Assembly (NCBI GenBank): GCA_035623075.1
Contig: DASPUC010000024.1
Coordinates: forward strand, 124,001-188,000
Source of the DNA: Nitrospiraceae bacterium
Lineage (GTDB): Bacteria; Nitrospirota; Nitrospiria; Nitrospirales; Nitrospiraceae
Reading direction: 5' to 3'
DNA length: 64,000 bases
Under the pieces are notes generated by a model that was not told where the DNA came from, made no database searches, and saw only the letters and a program-made list of their open reading frames with translations. The position numbers and the translations under genes were made by a program. This document shows, one piece after another, positions 51,815 to 61,717 of the stretch; position 1 is the first letter of the stretch; the number at the start of each line of letters is the position of its first letter.

Positions 51815-52534
51815 TCATTCCGTCCGGAGTCGATACCCGACTCCGAGTTCGGTCACCAGATAACGGGGATGGGCCGGATTGGATTCCAGCTTGTTGCGTA
51901 GCTGCCGCATGTACACTCGAAGATAATGCCCCTCGTCGACGTGGAGAGGACCCCACACTTCTTTCAGCAACTGTCGATGGGTGAGCACTTTTCCAGCGTG
52001 CCGAACGAGCGTAGTGAGGAGCTTGTACTCTATTGGCGTAAGATGAACCTCCTTGCCAGAAACAAATACCTGCCGTCGACCGAGATCAACTCGCAATCCA
52101 CCGAACGAAAACACGGATTCACCGCCAGCCTCAGTTACTCGGGCAACGTGCCTGAGGGCAGTGCGCATCCTTGCAAGCAACTCATCGATCCCGAACGGCT
52201 TCGTCACATAATCATCAGCGCCGAGGTCGAGCGCCACCACTTTCATCTTTTCCTGATCTCGTGCCGAAAGCACGATAATCGGCGTGGCAGTCCATTCCCG
52301 CACCTGGCGAATCACTTCGTTTCCGTCAAGATCCGGCAGACCAAGATCGAGCAGGATGAGATCGGGATTTCGGGATTTGGCTTCGGTCAGACCGTCCCGT
52401 CCCGTCGTGGCCTCGTACAAGCGAAAGCCGTGCGCGGGCAAGGTCGTCCGCAGGAACCGGCGAATCTCCGGCTCATCCTCTATCACAAGGACTATGACTT
52501 CATGTCCGGACGTCACGCAGAGGCCTTCGACCAT
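51815..52534 (-). CDS. kdpE: Response regulator KdpE
   Basis: The 239-residue OmpR/PhoB-type regulator has receiver residues VLVIEDEPEIRRFLRTTL, PDLILLDLGLPDLDGNEVIR (phospho-Asp), PIIVLSARDQEKMKVVALDL, and DDYVTKPFGIDELLARMRTA. Its winged-helix DNA-binding domain has VHLTPIEYKLLTTLVRHAGK, LTHRQLLKEVWGP and YLRVYMRQLRNKLESNPAHP. With KdpD it activates kdp transcription under low potassium or turgor loss. It follows kdpD by 19 bp. AAAGG precedes the ATG at 52534. It lies at the far end of the locus from kdpFABC, as in E. coli. Confidence 0.95.
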   Translation of the reverse strand: MVEGLCVTSGHEVIVLVIEDEPEIRRFLRTTLPAHGFRLYEATTGRDGLTEAKSRNPDLILLDLGLPDLDGNEVIRQVREWTATPIIVLSARDQEKMKVVALDLGADDYVTKPFGIDELLARMRTALRHVARVTEAGGESVFSFGGLRVDLGRRQVFVSGKEVHLTPIEYKLLTTLVRHAGKVLTHRQLLKEVWGPLHVDEGHYLRVYMRQLRNKLESNPAHPRYLVTELGVGYRLRTE

Positions 52535-52553
52535 AAACCTTTCCCGGAGTCGA

Positions 52554-55256
52554 TCAGACCGGCTTCGCTGCAGCCTGTTCCGATTCGACAGAGGGTTGAC
52601 GCTCCATCAATGGGATCGTAAAACGGAACACCGCTCCCCCTCCACGGCGGTTCTCGGCCCAGATGCGCCCGCCATGCGCTTCAACGATACCCCGACAGAT
52701 CGTCAGTCCGAGGCCGACTCCTCCTTCACGAGCGGGCTTGGCACGGTAGAACTTGTCGAAGATGCGGATTTCTTCGCCGACTGGGACCCCCGGACCTCGA
52801 TCTGCAACTTCGACAACCACTTCGCGATCGGTCGCCGATGCGGACATATCGATCACACTTCCTGGAGGCGCGTACTTCACAGCGTTTTCCACGAGATTGA
52901 TCACAACTTGTTCCAACAGCACTCCGTCCACGAGCACCAATGGCAGATCGGGAGGAAATGTGGTGTTGATAGCATGGTCGCGCAACCGTCCTTCCAACCT
53001 GGCCAGACCCGCACCGACGACCTCATCCACGGGGTGCCATTCCTTACTGAGTTGAACGGCCCCCGCTTCGATGCGCATCATGTCAAGAAGGTTCTTCAGC
53101 AAGCGATCGAGTCGATCAGCCTCCCGATAAATGGAACGCGACAGCTCGCGTCGCGCATCAGAGTCGAGTTCTCCCTGTTCTTCCACCAAACTACTGGCCG
53201 CACCCGTGATGGTCGCCAGCGGTGTCCGTAGATCGTGAGACACCGAGCTGAGAATGGCATTCCGCATGCGCTCCGTTTCCACCCGCACATGCGCCCGCTC
53301 TGCTTCCTCGGATAAACGCGCCCGTTCGATCGCCAATGCGACTTGGTTCACGAGAGAGTCGAGCAGATGTATCTGATCGGGCTCCAGGATTCGGCTGGAT
53401 TCAGACGGCCGGACCGCCACAACACCTATCGGTCCGACTGACCCAACCAAGGGCAGGTACAGGGCGCTGGCCCCGGGCAGTGTATCGGTGCCTAGCCCGG
53501 CTCGCTCGTTATGTTCGAACACCCATTGGGCCACTCCGGCTTCTTTGGGGTCGAACTCAAAATAGAGCGCCTCCCCCCGTTGCAACTGCAGCCGTCTATC
53601 GGCATCAGCAAGAAAAATCGCGACCTGACTGTCGAACACATCACGAAGATGTTTCGCTGCAAGTTGAGCCAGTATGCTCGTCCCGCGATGAGTCGCGAGA
53701 TCGCGACTCATCGCATACAGCACTCCCATTCGTTTTTCCCTGAAACGCGCCAACTCGGCTTGCTCTCGAGTACGGACGGCGAGATTGCTGATGACCAACG
53801 CCACAACCAGCATAACACCGAAGGTCAGCAAATATTGAATGTCGGAAACGGCAAACGAGAAGTAGGGCGGCACAAAGAAAAAGTCGAATGCCGCCACGCT
53901 CAGCACTGAGGCGAGCACCGACGGCCCGCGGCCCCAGCGAATAGCAACCACGACCACGGCAATGAGATAGACCATTACGAGATTTGTCACCCCGAAATAG
54001 GGGAACATCAGCCACGCAACCGCTGTAGCAATCAGGACTCCGATCGAGGCATAGCCATACCCTGACATGTCCCTTGTTTTGCGGAGACTCCGACGGACGA
54101 GCGATTGGCTTTCCCCTGCTTCCCCCGTAATGACATAGATGTCGATCTCTCCACTGTGATGGACAAGGTCCGACACGACGGAGCCGAATATCCATTCCTT
54201 CCACCACGACCGAAGCGGTTTTCCGACGATAATCTTGGTGACGTTCCGGCTACGCGCATAATTCAAGAGCTCCTGGGCCACATTGTCGCCGGTCAATGTC
54301 ACCACTTCGGCTCCCAGCTGTTCAGCCAGTCGTAGAGTCTGCACCAAACGATCCCGCTCGGTCTGAGGTTGACGGAGATGCCGGGGAATCTGAACGTAGA
54401 CCGCGATCCATTTGGCGTGCAGGCCGGCAGCCATCTGGCGCGCCGCCCTGATCAGGCGTAGCCCCCGCGGCTTCATATTGATGCACACCATAATCGTTTC
54501 CGCAGCCGGCCAGGTTCGGATGACCGCGTGGTCGCGCCGGTAAACTTCCATCTGCTGATCGACGCGCTCGGCCGTTCGCCGCAACGCCATCTCGCGCAGC
54601 GCGATCAGATTCCCTTTGGCAAAGAAATTTCGGATGGCGTGCTGGATCTGTTCCGGAACGTACACCTTTCCATCCTTCAGGCGCTGCAGAAGGTCGTCGG
54701 GTGGAAGGTCGATGAGCTCCACGTCGTCCGCCCGTTCCAGCACGGAATCCGGGACAGTCTCGCGTACACGCACACCGGTAATCTGTGCCACCACGTCATT
54801 CAAGCTTTCCAGATGCTGTACGTTGACCGTGGTGAAGACATTGATGCCAGCGTTCAAGAGTTCTTGGACATCTTGCCATCGCTTCGCGTGACGCATGCCA
54901 GGCGCGTTGGTGTGAGCAAGTTCGTCGATGAGGATGATGGTAGGACGACGCGCGAGTGCCGCATCGAGATCGAATTCCTGGAGGACCGTTCCTCGATAGT
55001 CGAAGGCGCGGCGCGGCAAGACTTCGAGGCCCTCCACCAAGGCTTCGGTTTCCACCCGCCCGTGCGTCTCGACGACGCCGATGACGACGTCTACCCCATC
55101 GCGACGTTGCTCGTGCGCTGCCTCGAGCATGGCGTAGGTTTTCCCCACGCCAGGGTTGGCGCCAAAGAAGATCTTGAGTTTGCCCTGTAGCTGCCGGGCT
55201 TCTTCGGCCTGCACTCGCTTGAGGAGCGCGTCCGGATCTGGTCGCTTCTGGTTCAT
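52554..55256 (-). CDS. kdpD: Sensor histidine kinase KdpD
   Basis: The 900-residue sensor has the KdpD N-terminal domain with Walker [21 protein letters not shown] and [20 protein letters not shown]. It has [40 protein letters not shown] and [24 protein letters not shown]-like domain follows ([20 protein letters not shown]), then four DUF4118 membrane spans ([37 protein letters not shown]), a GAF-like domain, and the kinase core with [18 protein letters not shown] (phospho-His) and [23 protein letters not shown] at 55256 begins the usual KdpD N-terminus ([17 protein letters not shown]); a TTG at 55313 extends it without support. It phosphorylates KdpE. Confidence 0.95.
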   Translation of the reverse strand: MNQKRPDPDALLKRVQAEEARQLQGKLKIFFGANPGVGKTYAMLEAAHEQRRDGVDVVIGVVETHGRVETEALVEGLEVLPRRAFDYRGTVLQEFDLDAALARRPTIILIDELAHTNAPGMRHAKRWQDVQELLNAGINVFTTVNVQHLESLNDVVAQITGVRVRETVPDSVLERADDVELIDLPPDDLLQRLKDGKVYVPEQIQHAIRNFFAKGNLIALREMALRRTAERVDQQMEVYRRDHAVIRTWPAAETIMVCINMKPRGLRLIRAARQMAAGLHAKWIAVYVQIPRHLRQPQTERDRLVQTLRLAEQLGAEVVTLTGDNVAQELLNYARSRNVTKIIVGKPLRSWWKEWIFGSVVSDLVHHSGEIDIYVITGEAGESQSLVRRSLRKTRDMSGYGYASIGVLIATAVAWLMFPYFGVTNLVMVYLIAVVVVAIRWGRGPSVLASVLSVAAFDFFFVPPYFSFAVSDIQYLLTFGVMLVVALVISNLAVRTREQAELARFREKRMGVLYAMSRDLATHRGTSILAQLAAKHLRDVFDSQVAIFLADADRRLQLQRGEALYFEFDPKEAGVAQWVFEHNERAGLGTDTLPGASALYLPLVGSVGPIGVVAVRPSESSRILEPDQIHLLDSLVNQVALAIERARLSEEAERAHVRVETERMRNAILSSVSHDLRTPLATITGAASSLVEEQGELDSDARRELSRSIYREADRLDRLLKNLLDMMRIEAGAVQLSKEWHPVDEVVGAGLARLEGRLRDHAINTTFPPDLPLVLVDGVLLEQVVINLVENAVKYAPPGSVIDMSASATDREVVVEVADRGPGVPVGEEIRIFDKFYRAKPAREGGVGLGLTICRGIVEAHGGRIWAENRRGGGAVFRFTIPLMERQPSVESEQAAAKPV

Positions 55257-55465
55257 CAAATATCCGAGTTCCGGACCACACGGTGTGGTCGAACGATGCT
55301 TACGACCCAACAAATCCTAGAGATTGGCCGGAAATCCGTCAATGGCGGCATGTCCTTCACCATCATGAATTTTTACAGAAGCTTTACAGGTAGCGGCTAT
55401 CTTCTTACCACATTTTGAGGCCTTTCGCGTTATGTTGTGCCCTGGGCATACAAGGAGGTCCCGTT

Positions 55466-55666
55466 ATGGAAGCCATCGACCTGGCAACGCTGATCGTAGG
55501 GGGAGTCATTGGTGTCGGAGTGATCGAGCTGATTATATGGCTTGTGGTCATCCTTAGACATCCCGGCTTCGACGATTTTCGACCCGACCCGGTTCCGGCT
55601 GCTTCCACTAAACCGAGTGTGGCCGGCAGTTATCGAGGAACCCGTTCTTCAGACATGGGACAATGA
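55466..55666 (+). CDS. Small single-span membrane protein (66 aa)
   Basis: The 66-residue protein has one transmembrane helix (EAIDLATLIVGGVIGVGVIE with LIIWLVVILRH) and a Pro/Arg-rich cytoplasmic-type tail. AAGGAGG lies 7 bases before the ATG at 55466, a strong ribosome binding site. It is divergent from kdpD (209 bp) and convergent toward secF, the only plus-strand gene inside the kdp region. No family was recognised; the position suggests a link to the potassium or Sec genes, but this is a guess. Confidence 0.65.
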   Translation: MEAIDLATLIVGGVIGVGVIELIIWLVVILRHPGFDDFRPDPVPAASTKPSVAGSYRGTRSSDMGQ

Positions 55667-55984
55667 ACCGCCCGAAGATCCGAGCTGAGACCCCGCCTAG
55701 CTCGGCATCGAGCTCCATTTAGCTAAGACCTCGTCGGGTAATGTATCGAAGGAAGTCTCCTGGTAAACCGAGCGGCTGCTCGATCCCCTGCTTCCACGAC
55801 TACTGCCTTCTCTACAGTCAAGTTATCGGCCAGTGAAGGCTCGCCGATCCTCCTGGTTCTCTTCCAGGCGAGCCGGTCTTGTGCTTGGGGTTGAGTGGTA
55901 CTCGAAGTCAACCGCGGGCATTTCTCTCTCGAAGGAGTAACAACGTTCGTATCAGTGGGGCCCTGGAGGAAAATCCGCGCTCGG
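55667..55984. other. Spacer between small gene and secF, no gene seen
   Basis: This 318-bp stretch lies between convergent genes. A minus-strand frame at 55723-56019 lacks a start signal and family features. No secD remnant could be recognised in any frame. No strong terminator hairpin was found. Confidence 0.45.
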
Positions 55985-56899
55985 TCACCGTAAGCGATGG
56001 GCGAGCAGGCGTCCTTCACCGCCAGGCAGGACCAAAAGCAGCGGGCTCGCGACGAAGACGGACGAGTACGTTCCGATGATCACGCCCCACAGCAAGGCCA
56101 GAGAGAAGTCGTGAAGCACTTTCCCTCCGAACAGCGCGAGGGGGACCAGTACCAGCACGACGGTGAGACTGGTTACGATGGTCCGGCTCAAGACCTGATT
56201 GATTCCATTGTTAATGGTGATCTCGATCGCCTCGCGACGTCGCACGCGCACATTTTCACGAATCCGATCAAAGACCACCACCTTATCAGTTAGTGAATAC
56301 CCAGCTAGCGTCAGCAGCGCCGTCACGACCAGCAGCGTGATCTCTTTGTTCAGGAGATAAAACACGACGAGCACGTCGTGTACCATCGCCAGAGCCGCAG
56401 CAATGCCGAAGCGGAGTTCGAACCGGGCTGAGATATATAGGATGATTCCAGCTAGGGAAATGACTATCGCGATCAGGGCATCTTGCCGGAGTTTGTCGCC
56501 AATGGTCGGACCGATCTCCGCTGTGGTTTCCACCGTCACCTGATGGCCGGGAAAGGCGTCGCGAAGTGCGGAGATGATCCGATCGGTCATTTTCTCTTCG
56601 ACAGACATCGACGATTTTATACGGACCAGCAAACGGTCGCTCCCGGAAAACTTCTGCAATTCAGCCTCTTGCAACCCCGCCTGTTCCAAAGCGCGCCGCG
56701 CGCCGTCAATCTGGATCGGCTGATTGAATTTCACCTGCACAGAGGTGCCTCCGGTAAAATCGATGCTGAGATTCGCCGCGCCACGACCGATTTGAATGAG
56801 CGCAAACAGTCCGGTCAGGACAAGAGCGCCTGAGAGTCCGAAGGCCACCCGGCGGGCACCAAGAAAATCGATGTTCGTCTTGCCGATAATTTCAAGCAT
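55985..56899 (-). CDS. secF: Protein-export membrane protein SecF (orphan)
   Basis: The 304-residue protein has the six-span RND-like SecF layout. Landmarks are NIDFLGARRVAFGLSGALVL (TM1), ANLSIDFTGGTSVQVKFNQ (the SecD/F DFxGGT motif), and TAEIGPTIGDKLRQDALIAI. TM segments include IVISLAGIILYISARFELRF, GIAAALAMVHDVLVVFYLLN, ITLLVVTALLTLAGYSLTDK and VVVFDRIRENVRVRRREAIE. It works with SecD and SecYEG in protein export, driven by proton motive force. No secD is next to it; upstream is a Tim44-domain protein. GGAGG lies 7 bases before the ATG. An additional, diverged SecF copy with a special role is possible. Confidence 0.92.
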   Translation of the reverse strand: MLEIIGKTNIDFLGARRVAFGLSGALVLTGLFALIQIGRGAANLSIDFTGGTSVQVKFNQPIQIDGARRALEQAGLQEAELQKFSGSDRLLVRIKSSMSVEEKMTDRIISALRDAFPGHQVTVETTAEIGPTIGDKLRQDALIAIVISLAGIILYISARFELRFGIAAALAMVHDVLVVFYLLNKEITLLVVTALLTLAGYSLTDKVVVFDRIRENVRVRRREAIEITINNGINQVLSRTIVTSLTVVLVLVPLALFGGKVLHDFSLALLWGVIIGTYSSVFVASPLLLVLPGGEGRLLAHRLR

Positions 56900-57029
56900 T
56901 TACTGTCCTCCAGAATGGGAAAAAGACTGAGAGCGGTTGCTCGGATAAAACAGAGTTCGTAATTGGGACCGGGTGCCTGTGATCATGATGAATGATTACC
57001 CCGCTGTACAACCGTGGCCCGTCACAATC

Positions 57030-58097
57030 TTACTCGCTCTGCTGAATGGCTGATAGGAGCCACTTTCCTTCCCGATGTTTGACGAAAGTCCAGGCTTCAA
57101 CAAAATCTCTCGATTCCCGGTCCTCATTCTCCCTCTCATAGCCTGGGTCACTTGACGGCTTGGCAAGAGATTGGGCACAGTCCCGTGCCTTCCATTGCAG
57201 AAGCACCGTCGCATACAGCCGAGTATCCTCCGCCCACGCTTCACGGATCTCCGCGCCCATCACGACAATGTCTTCGATTCGATTCTCGACTCCCACGCTG
57301 ATATCCTCGGTGAGCTTTTCACTAAAATATTGAACCATCTCCGGTGTCGCGATCTGGCGCAAACTTTGAATATCCTGTCGACCCCAGGCCCTCTGGATTT
57401 GAACTAGGCGGCGGCGGAACTCTTCTTCATCAGTGACCGTCAAGGTGGGCTCTGATGCAGAAGGATGCAATAGCCCTGCAGAAGCCGGAACCCAGGCCGG
57501 TGGGTCGCTCCTTGGGACTGGGCCTGCGCTTCCAAACCTGGTAAACGACGGGCGAAGACCTCCATTGCGCCTCCTGTAAAGATAGTAAACGGCTGCCACC
57601 GATATAGCCATCACCATGACGAGCAGGCCTGCGAATGGCCCCAAGGAACCCGACGCATTGGGCTCCTCTTGCCGTGAGAGATCCCCCATGCCGTCCTGCT
57701 CGGCCGCGGGCGCGGTCGTCGTGCCAAAGAGCATATGGCCAATCCATGATCTGTCCAATCCTGCGGCAAGGCCGGACAGCATGGGGTTCCTCTGCAAGAA
57801 AGACGGCTGAACGGCCGGTGACGATGCAGAAATCGGGCGAGCGGTAGGTCCGGCAGCGTTCGTTGTCGCAGTAGCAGATGCAGGTGGTGTAGCAGAGCGC
57901 TCAATCGGTTTGAAACCGTATTGGTCGAAGGTTCGAATGCCGCGACTCCCGACACTGCTGGAAGACAAACCGCCGCCCTGTGAAGACGCTCGACCTCCGC
58001 GATATCCGCTTCCGGCCTTCACCAAGCTCAAAACCGGGGTTCCGAGGAGCGGCAACACGACACCGAGCGTGATCAGCCGTATCTTGTAGCCCTTCAT
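57030..58097 (-). CDS. Tim44-like-domain membrane protein
   Basis: The 355-residue protein has a signal or anchor (IRLITLGVVLPLLGTPVLSL). A Gly/Ser-rich stretch (GYRGGRASSQGGGLSSSSVG) follows, then an Ala/Pro/Thr linker, and a second membrane helix (FAGLLVMVMAISVAAVYYLY). The C-terminal ~150 residues are Tim44-like: FRRRLVQIQRAWGRQDIQSL, RQIATPEMVQYFSEKLTEDI, SVGVENRIEDIVVMGAEIRE, and FVEAWTFVKHREGKWLLSAI. Bacterial Tim44/TimA-type proteins are linked to membrane protein insertion or export. The start at 58097 has AGAGAA before it; a longer frame (58157) would overlap the small ORF upstream. Next to SecF, this suggests an export-related pair. Confidence 0.85.
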   Translation of the reverse strand: MKGYKIRLITLGVVLPLLGTPVLSLVKAGSGYRGGRASSQGGGLSSSSVGSRGIRTFDQYGFKPIERSATPPASATATTNAAGPTARPISASSPAVQPSFLQRNPMLSGLAAGLDRSWIGHMLFGTTTAPAAEQDGMGDLSRQEEPNASGSLGPFAGLLVMVMAISVAAVYYLYRRRNGGLRPSFTRFGSAGPVPRSDPPAWVPASAGLLHPSASEPTLTVTDEEEFRRRLVQIQRAWGRQDIQSLRQIATPEMVQYFSEKLTEDISVGVENRIEDIVVMGAEIREAWAEDTRLYATVLLQWKARDCAQSLAKPSSDPGYERENEDRESRDFVEAWTFVKHREGKWLLSAIQQSE

Positions 58098-58140
58098 GGT
58101 TCTCTTTTGTATTTCGATCGCTGGCAGCCAATAGGCTTCT

Positions 58141-58242
58141 TCAGAGAAGGTGGGCAATGGCTACCACCAGCATCACCGCCACCCATGCCATCAGGCAGAT
58201 GACGTACACGTTGAGTACGATGGCACCATTGTCGCTTGTCAC
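58141..58242 (-). CDS. Putative 33-residue hydrophobic microprotein
   Basis: A GTG-started frame of 33 codons on the minus strand with GAGG 7 bases upstream. It encodes a short N-terminus (TSDNGAIV) followed by a strongly hydrophobic helix (VYVICLMAWVAVMLVVAIAH). It sits 43 bp before the Tim44-domain gene and downstream of kdpC, in the same direction. Because it is short, coding status rests on the ribosome binding site, hydrophobic pattern and position. It could resemble KdpF-type microproteins of the same locus, but no sequence match to KdpF is evident. Confidence 0.45.
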   Translation of the reverse strand: MTSDNGAIVLNVYVICLMAWVAVMLVVAIAHLL

Positions 58243-58284
58243 CTCGAGCCCTCACAATCTTGAGAGCCGAGCCTCGACCACAAA

Positions 58285-58311
58285 TGATTACTGTATAGGC
58301 TGGCGTGTCAA
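58285..58311 (-). promoter_or_regulatory. Weak candidate promoter before the 33-residue ORF
   Basis: On the minus strand a perfect TTGACA (58311-58306) is followed after 15 bases by TAATCA. The spacing is short and the -10 is poor. If used, it would drive the 33-residue ORF, the Tim44 gene and secF independently of kdpFABC. Confidence 0.3.
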
Positions 58312-58413
58312 AAGGGTGTAAAATCGACCGGAGTCAGGCCAGCTTGGGCGATGTGGCGAGGCCCTCCCGCAACGGGAGGATCACGATATAGGGAATAAGG
58401 ATAGGAGCAATGG

Positions 58414-58473
58414 TTAAGTGGCCATGAGCAGATGCTCTACGATGGGTCCCAACGCAAGGGCGGCGAAAAATGT
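58414..58473 (-). pseudogene. Relic of a KdpA C-terminus after kdpC
   Basis: In the same frame as kdpC, directly after its TAA stop, the minus strand reads (after two further codons) TFFAALALGPIVEHLLMAT then TAA. This closely matches the C-terminal end of KdpA (here TFLPALALGPVAEHLL at 63786 on; 12 of 16 aligned residues identical) and KdpA at 61718 (FLPVAALGPVAEHL). It has no start codon or upstream KdpA sequence, so it is a fragment left by duplication or rearrangement of kdpA copies, not a gene. It supports the idea of repeated kdpA in this locus. Confidence 0.6.
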
Positions 58474-58479
58474 CCTCGG

Positions 58480-59523
58480 TTATGGGCTATGATGTGGTCC
58501 ATACCGTTTGGAAAGCTCGATGTTGATTTCCAGCACGTTCACGATCTTTCCCCCAGCGAGCCCTCCAAACGGAGCCGAAGCGTTCTCCTGCAGCACCTGC
58601 TCGATCTCACTCCGGAGTGCTGCCGGGTCGCGTTCTAAGTTAGCGGCCCACTTGGTGGAGATCCGATCCAATTGGTGTTCGGCATTCTCAAGCGTGATGT
58701 GCGGGTCGAGACCCGAACCGGAAGTCGTCACCATGTCACCGGGAATCTCGTAAAGGTCCTCGTCAGGATGATCCTGCCTCCACATGTCGAAAAATATCGA
58801 CTGAATCTCGGAGCCTTCCTTAATGGGTTTGACCTTCCTGTGGCTTTGAGGACTTAAGCCCGTGCCCACGGCGGCGGATGGGAACCTCCCTGGATTGTTC
58901 CGGGAAAAGTCTTCAAAGAACAGCATTGCCAGGTCCTCAGCCGTTGGCTGTGAGCTCCCCGGATTCATCTCGATCCACTCGGCTGCTACGCCTGGGTGCG
59001 TTCTTGCCCAATCCTGAACATACGCGCTGTGGCTCGGGTCGGCCGTAACCCAGGCCTTGGCCAGACCTTTGTGAAGAGTCGCCCATTGGGCAACGATGTG
59101 CGGGCGGCCCTGGTGGCGATCGTTCTGAAACCACGCTTCAACATCCGGCCCCACGAATTGTCCGGCCTTCGATCCACTTCGGTATTTCACGAATGGGCCC
59201 AATGCGCGTGCCACCCGATCCCGAAGCAAATAATTCGACGCAGCCAAGGTTGAAGACGCCGAGGCTGACGCGTCATAGGCCGCTGCCGAAGGGCGTGGAT
59301 GGAAATATTCGTCCTTTGTGAAGGGTTGTGCAATCAAGCGTGAGCCCACTATGGCGCCATCGGGTCCTCGCAGCAGGCTGCCGTTCGCCTGGAAGGGAAG
59401 CAGGGTCTGACCGATTAGCCAAAGCAGCAGCGGATAGATCCCGCAGCAAATAACGACGCTGACTGACAGCAATACGATGCTCTTCGAAAGATAGCCCGAT
59501 GCGTTCATGCCGTCGTTTCCCAT
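58480..59523 (-). CDS. kdpC: KdpC with a large central insertion
   Basis: The 347-residue protein is the Kdp-ATPase subunit C but is much longer than the usual ~190-200. The N-terminal anchor and start (SIVLLSVSVVICCGIYPLLL, LLPFQANGSLL, FHPRPSAAAYDASASASS, AASNYLLRDRVA) and the end (MVTTSGSGLDPHITLENAEH, GGKIVNVLEINIEL) are canonical. Between about residues 108 and 250 is an insert of roughly 140 residues (GQFVGPDVEAWFQNDRHQGR, WATLHKGLAKAWVTADPSHS, NPGSSQPTAEDLAMLFFEDF). KdpC is a cytoplasm-to-periplasm subunit that helps catalysis by KdpB. An ATG at 59508 is an alternative start with a better spaced GGGAA. It is 7 bp after kdpB. Confidence 0.9.
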   Translation of the reverse strand: MGNDGMNASGYLSKSIVLLSVSVVICCGIYPLLLWLIGQTLLPFQANGSLLRGPDGAIVGSRLIAQPFTKDEYFHPRPSAAAYDASASASSTLAASNYLLRDRVARALGPFVKYRSGSKAGQFVGPDVEAWFQNDRHQGRPHIVAQWATLHKGLAKAWVTADPSHSAYVQDWARTHPGVAAEWIEMNPGSSQPTAEDLAMLFFEDFSRNNPGRFPSAAVGTGLSPQSHRKVKPIKEGSEIQSIFFDMWRQDHPDEDLYEIPGDMVTTSGSGLDPHITLENAEHQLDRISTKWAANLERDPAALRSEIEQVLQENASAPFGGLAGGKIVNVLEINIELSKRYGPHHSP

Positions 59524-59530
59524 GGAAAAG

Positions 59531-61696
59531 TCATTGGACCAAATGCAAGCCGACCATGATGAGATCGATCATCTTGATGCCAATAAAGGGGACGATCACG
59601 CCTCCCAATCCCCAAATCAGCAAGTTCCTGCGCAACAGGACATCAGCACCAAGCGCTCGGTAACGGACGCCCTTGAGCGCAACCGGGATGAGCGCAGGGA
59701 TGATGAGCGCATTGAAGATCACCGCAGACAGAATGGCTGAGGTCGGTGAATGCAGATGCATGATGTCGATCGCCCCCAGCCACGGTAATGTGCCAGCGAA
59801 CAATGCGGGGATAATCGCAAAGTACTTGGCCACATCATTGGCGATCGAGAAGGTCGTCAGGGCGCCTCGTGTCATCAGGAGCTGCTTCCCGATTTCGATG
59901 ACCTCGATCAACTTGGTGGGATCGCTGTCCAGATCGACCATGTTCGCCGCTTCCTTCGCCGCCTCCGTGCCGGCGTTCATGGCCAGCCCCACGTCTGCCT
60001 GAGCCAGGGCAGGAGCGTCATTGGTGCCGTCACCCATCATGGCTACCAGTTTCCCTCCAGCCTGCTCCCTCCGGATATACGCAAGCTTGTCCTCTGGCGT
60101 GGCGTGGGCAAGGAAGTCATCCACGCCCGCTAGTTTGGCAATGGCCGCAGCCGTGAGAGGATTGTCTCCGGTAATCATGACAGTCCGGAGCCCCATATTT
60201 CTGAGTCGCTCGAAGCGCTCATGCATGTGGGGTTTTAGAATATCCTCCAGTGGGATCACCCCTATGACGTGAGCCGTATCGGCGACGACCAGAGGAGTTG
60301 AGCCTTTGGAGGCGACGCTATTGACCAAGGCGCTGAGCTCACCCGGCACGCTGCCATGATGCTTCTCGACAAATTTGATGATCGCATCCGGGGCTCCTTT
60401 TCGTATGCGCCGGCCATCCGGAAGATCTATCCCGCTCATGCGCGTTTGCGCGGTGAACGCCACGAACCGCGCGTCCAGTGGCACGTTGAGCGCCGTGCGA
60501 CTTTGCCTCTCGAACAAGTTCACGATGCTTTTCCCCTCAGGCGTCTCGTCAGCGGCGGATGCCAGGGCAGCTAGCTGTCCCACGTCGGCAGCCGCATACC
60601 GTTCGACCGGCAGGAATGCGGTGGCATTCCGGTTGCCTATCGTGACCGTGCCAGTCTTATCCAACAACACGACGTCGATGTCACCAGCCAACTCCACCGC
60701 ATTGCCGCTTTTGGCGATCACGTTGGCCTGGAGGGCGCGATCCATGCCGGCGATTCCGATGGCGGCAAGCAAAGCGCCGATGGTCGTTGGAATCAGGCAG
60801 ACGAGGAGCGCAACGAGGGTCGGAATATCGGTCCCGAGGCTCTGCAAGGGCTCTTGCACACCCAGGTAGCCCATCATGTATTGCTCCGCATTTCGGGCCA
60901 TAGGCCACAACGGAACGATGACGATGAAGAATGCCAGGGTAAATGCCGAGAGCACCAATGTCAGAGCGATCTCATTGGGAGTCCGCTGGCGGATGGCGCC
61001 TTCGACCATGGCGATCATCCGATCGAGAAAGGATTCACCGGCACCGGTGGTGATTTGAACGACGATGCGATCGGAAAGCACGAAAGTGCCCCCGGTCACG
61101 CCGCTTCGGTCACTGGCCGCAGCGCGAATGACCGGCGATGATTCGCCGGTAATCGCGGATTCGTCCACGGACGCTACCCCTTCGACGATTTCACCATCGC
61201 CGGGAATGGTCTGTCCTGTGCGCACCACGACACGATCGCCCGGTTTCAAAACCGCCGAGGATACTTCCTCGACGCCATCGTTCTCGGTCAAGCGATAGGC
61301 TACCGTCTCATGGCGGGCCCGTCTGAGGGAATCGGCTTGCGCTTTCCCACGAGCCTCAGCCAGGGCAGTCGCAAAATTTGCAAACAACACGGTCAAGAAT
61401 AGCCATGCGTCAAGGGCGACAAAATACGTGATTGGTACTCGGCTTGTTGAGCGTCCCAGGGCTGCCTCGCCGACGTACAAGAGCGTCAAGAACGCGCCGA
61501 TCTCCACCACGAACATCACAGGATTTTTCCATTGGATGTCCGGTCGCAACATGACGAACGCCCGCTTCAGCGCTTCCGTCGTCGTGTCCTTCTCCAGCAG
61601 CCGTTGAGGTTTCTTGCGGCGAAGATACTGTGGTTGTGGCAGAGGCTCAAATGGTGTCTGTACACCTTCTGCGAAATCAGATTCTTTATTCAGCAT
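59531..61696 (-). CDS. kdpB: Potassium-transporting P-type ATPase subunit B
   Basis: The 721-residue P-type ATPase has an A-domain region [20 protein letters not shown] (TGES), a membrane segment with LPTTIGA-type residues ([20 protein letters not shown]), and the phosphorylation site [16 protein letters not shown] near residue 345. It also has [20 protein letters not shown] (nucleotide Lys), [20 protein letters not shown] and [20 protein letters not shown] (hinge). It hydrolyses ATP to drive uptake through KdpA. It lies between kdpA (21-bp gap) and kdpC (7-bp gap). The N-terminus is about 35 residues longer than in E. coli. Confidence 0.97.
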   Translation of the reverse strand: MLNKESDFAEGVQTPFEPLPQPQYLRRKKPQRLLEKDTTTEALKRAFVMLRPDIQWKNPVMFVVEIGAFLTLLYVGEAALGRSTSRVPITYFVALDAWLFLTVLFANFATALAEARGKAQADSLRRARHETVAYRLTENDGVEEVSSAVLKPGDRVVVRTGQTIPGDGEIVEGVASVDESAITGESSPVIRAAASDRSGVTGGTFVLSDRIVVQITTGAGESFLDRMIAMVEGAIRQRTPNEIALTLVLSAFTLAFFIVIVPLWPMARNAEQYMMGYLGVQEPLQSLGTDIPTLVALLVCLIPTTIGALLAAIGIAGMDRALQANVIAKSGNAVELAGDIDVVLLDKTGTVTIGNRNATAFLPVERYAAADVGQLAALASAADETPEGKSIVNLFERQSRTALNVPLDARFVAFTAQTRMSGIDLPDGRRIRKGAPDAIIKFVEKHHGSVPGELSALVNSVASKGSTPLVVADTAHVIGVIPLEDILKPHMHERFERLRNMGLRTVMITGDNPLTAAAIAKLAGVDDFLAHATPEDKLAYIRREQAGGKLVAMMGDGTNDAPALAQADVGLAMNAGTEAAKEAANMVDLDSDPTKLIEVIEIGKQLLMTRGALTTFSIANDVAKYFAIIPALFAGTLPWLGAIDIMHLHSPTSAILSAVIFNALIIPALIPVALKGVRYRALGADVLLRRNLLIWGLGGVIVPFIGIKMIDLIMVGLHLVQ

Positions 61697-61717
61697 GAGC
61701 GATGCTCAAGGGTTCGG

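Noticed and set aside
55723-56019. 98-codon minus frame between the small gene and secF
   Set aside because: Overlaps secF's C-terminal codons in another frame and shows no secD similarity or protein-like composition.
58360-58380. Short hairpin ctcccg-caa-cgggag after the KdpA relic
   Set aside because: Only about 7 bp of stem and no T-tract on either strand, so not called a terminator.
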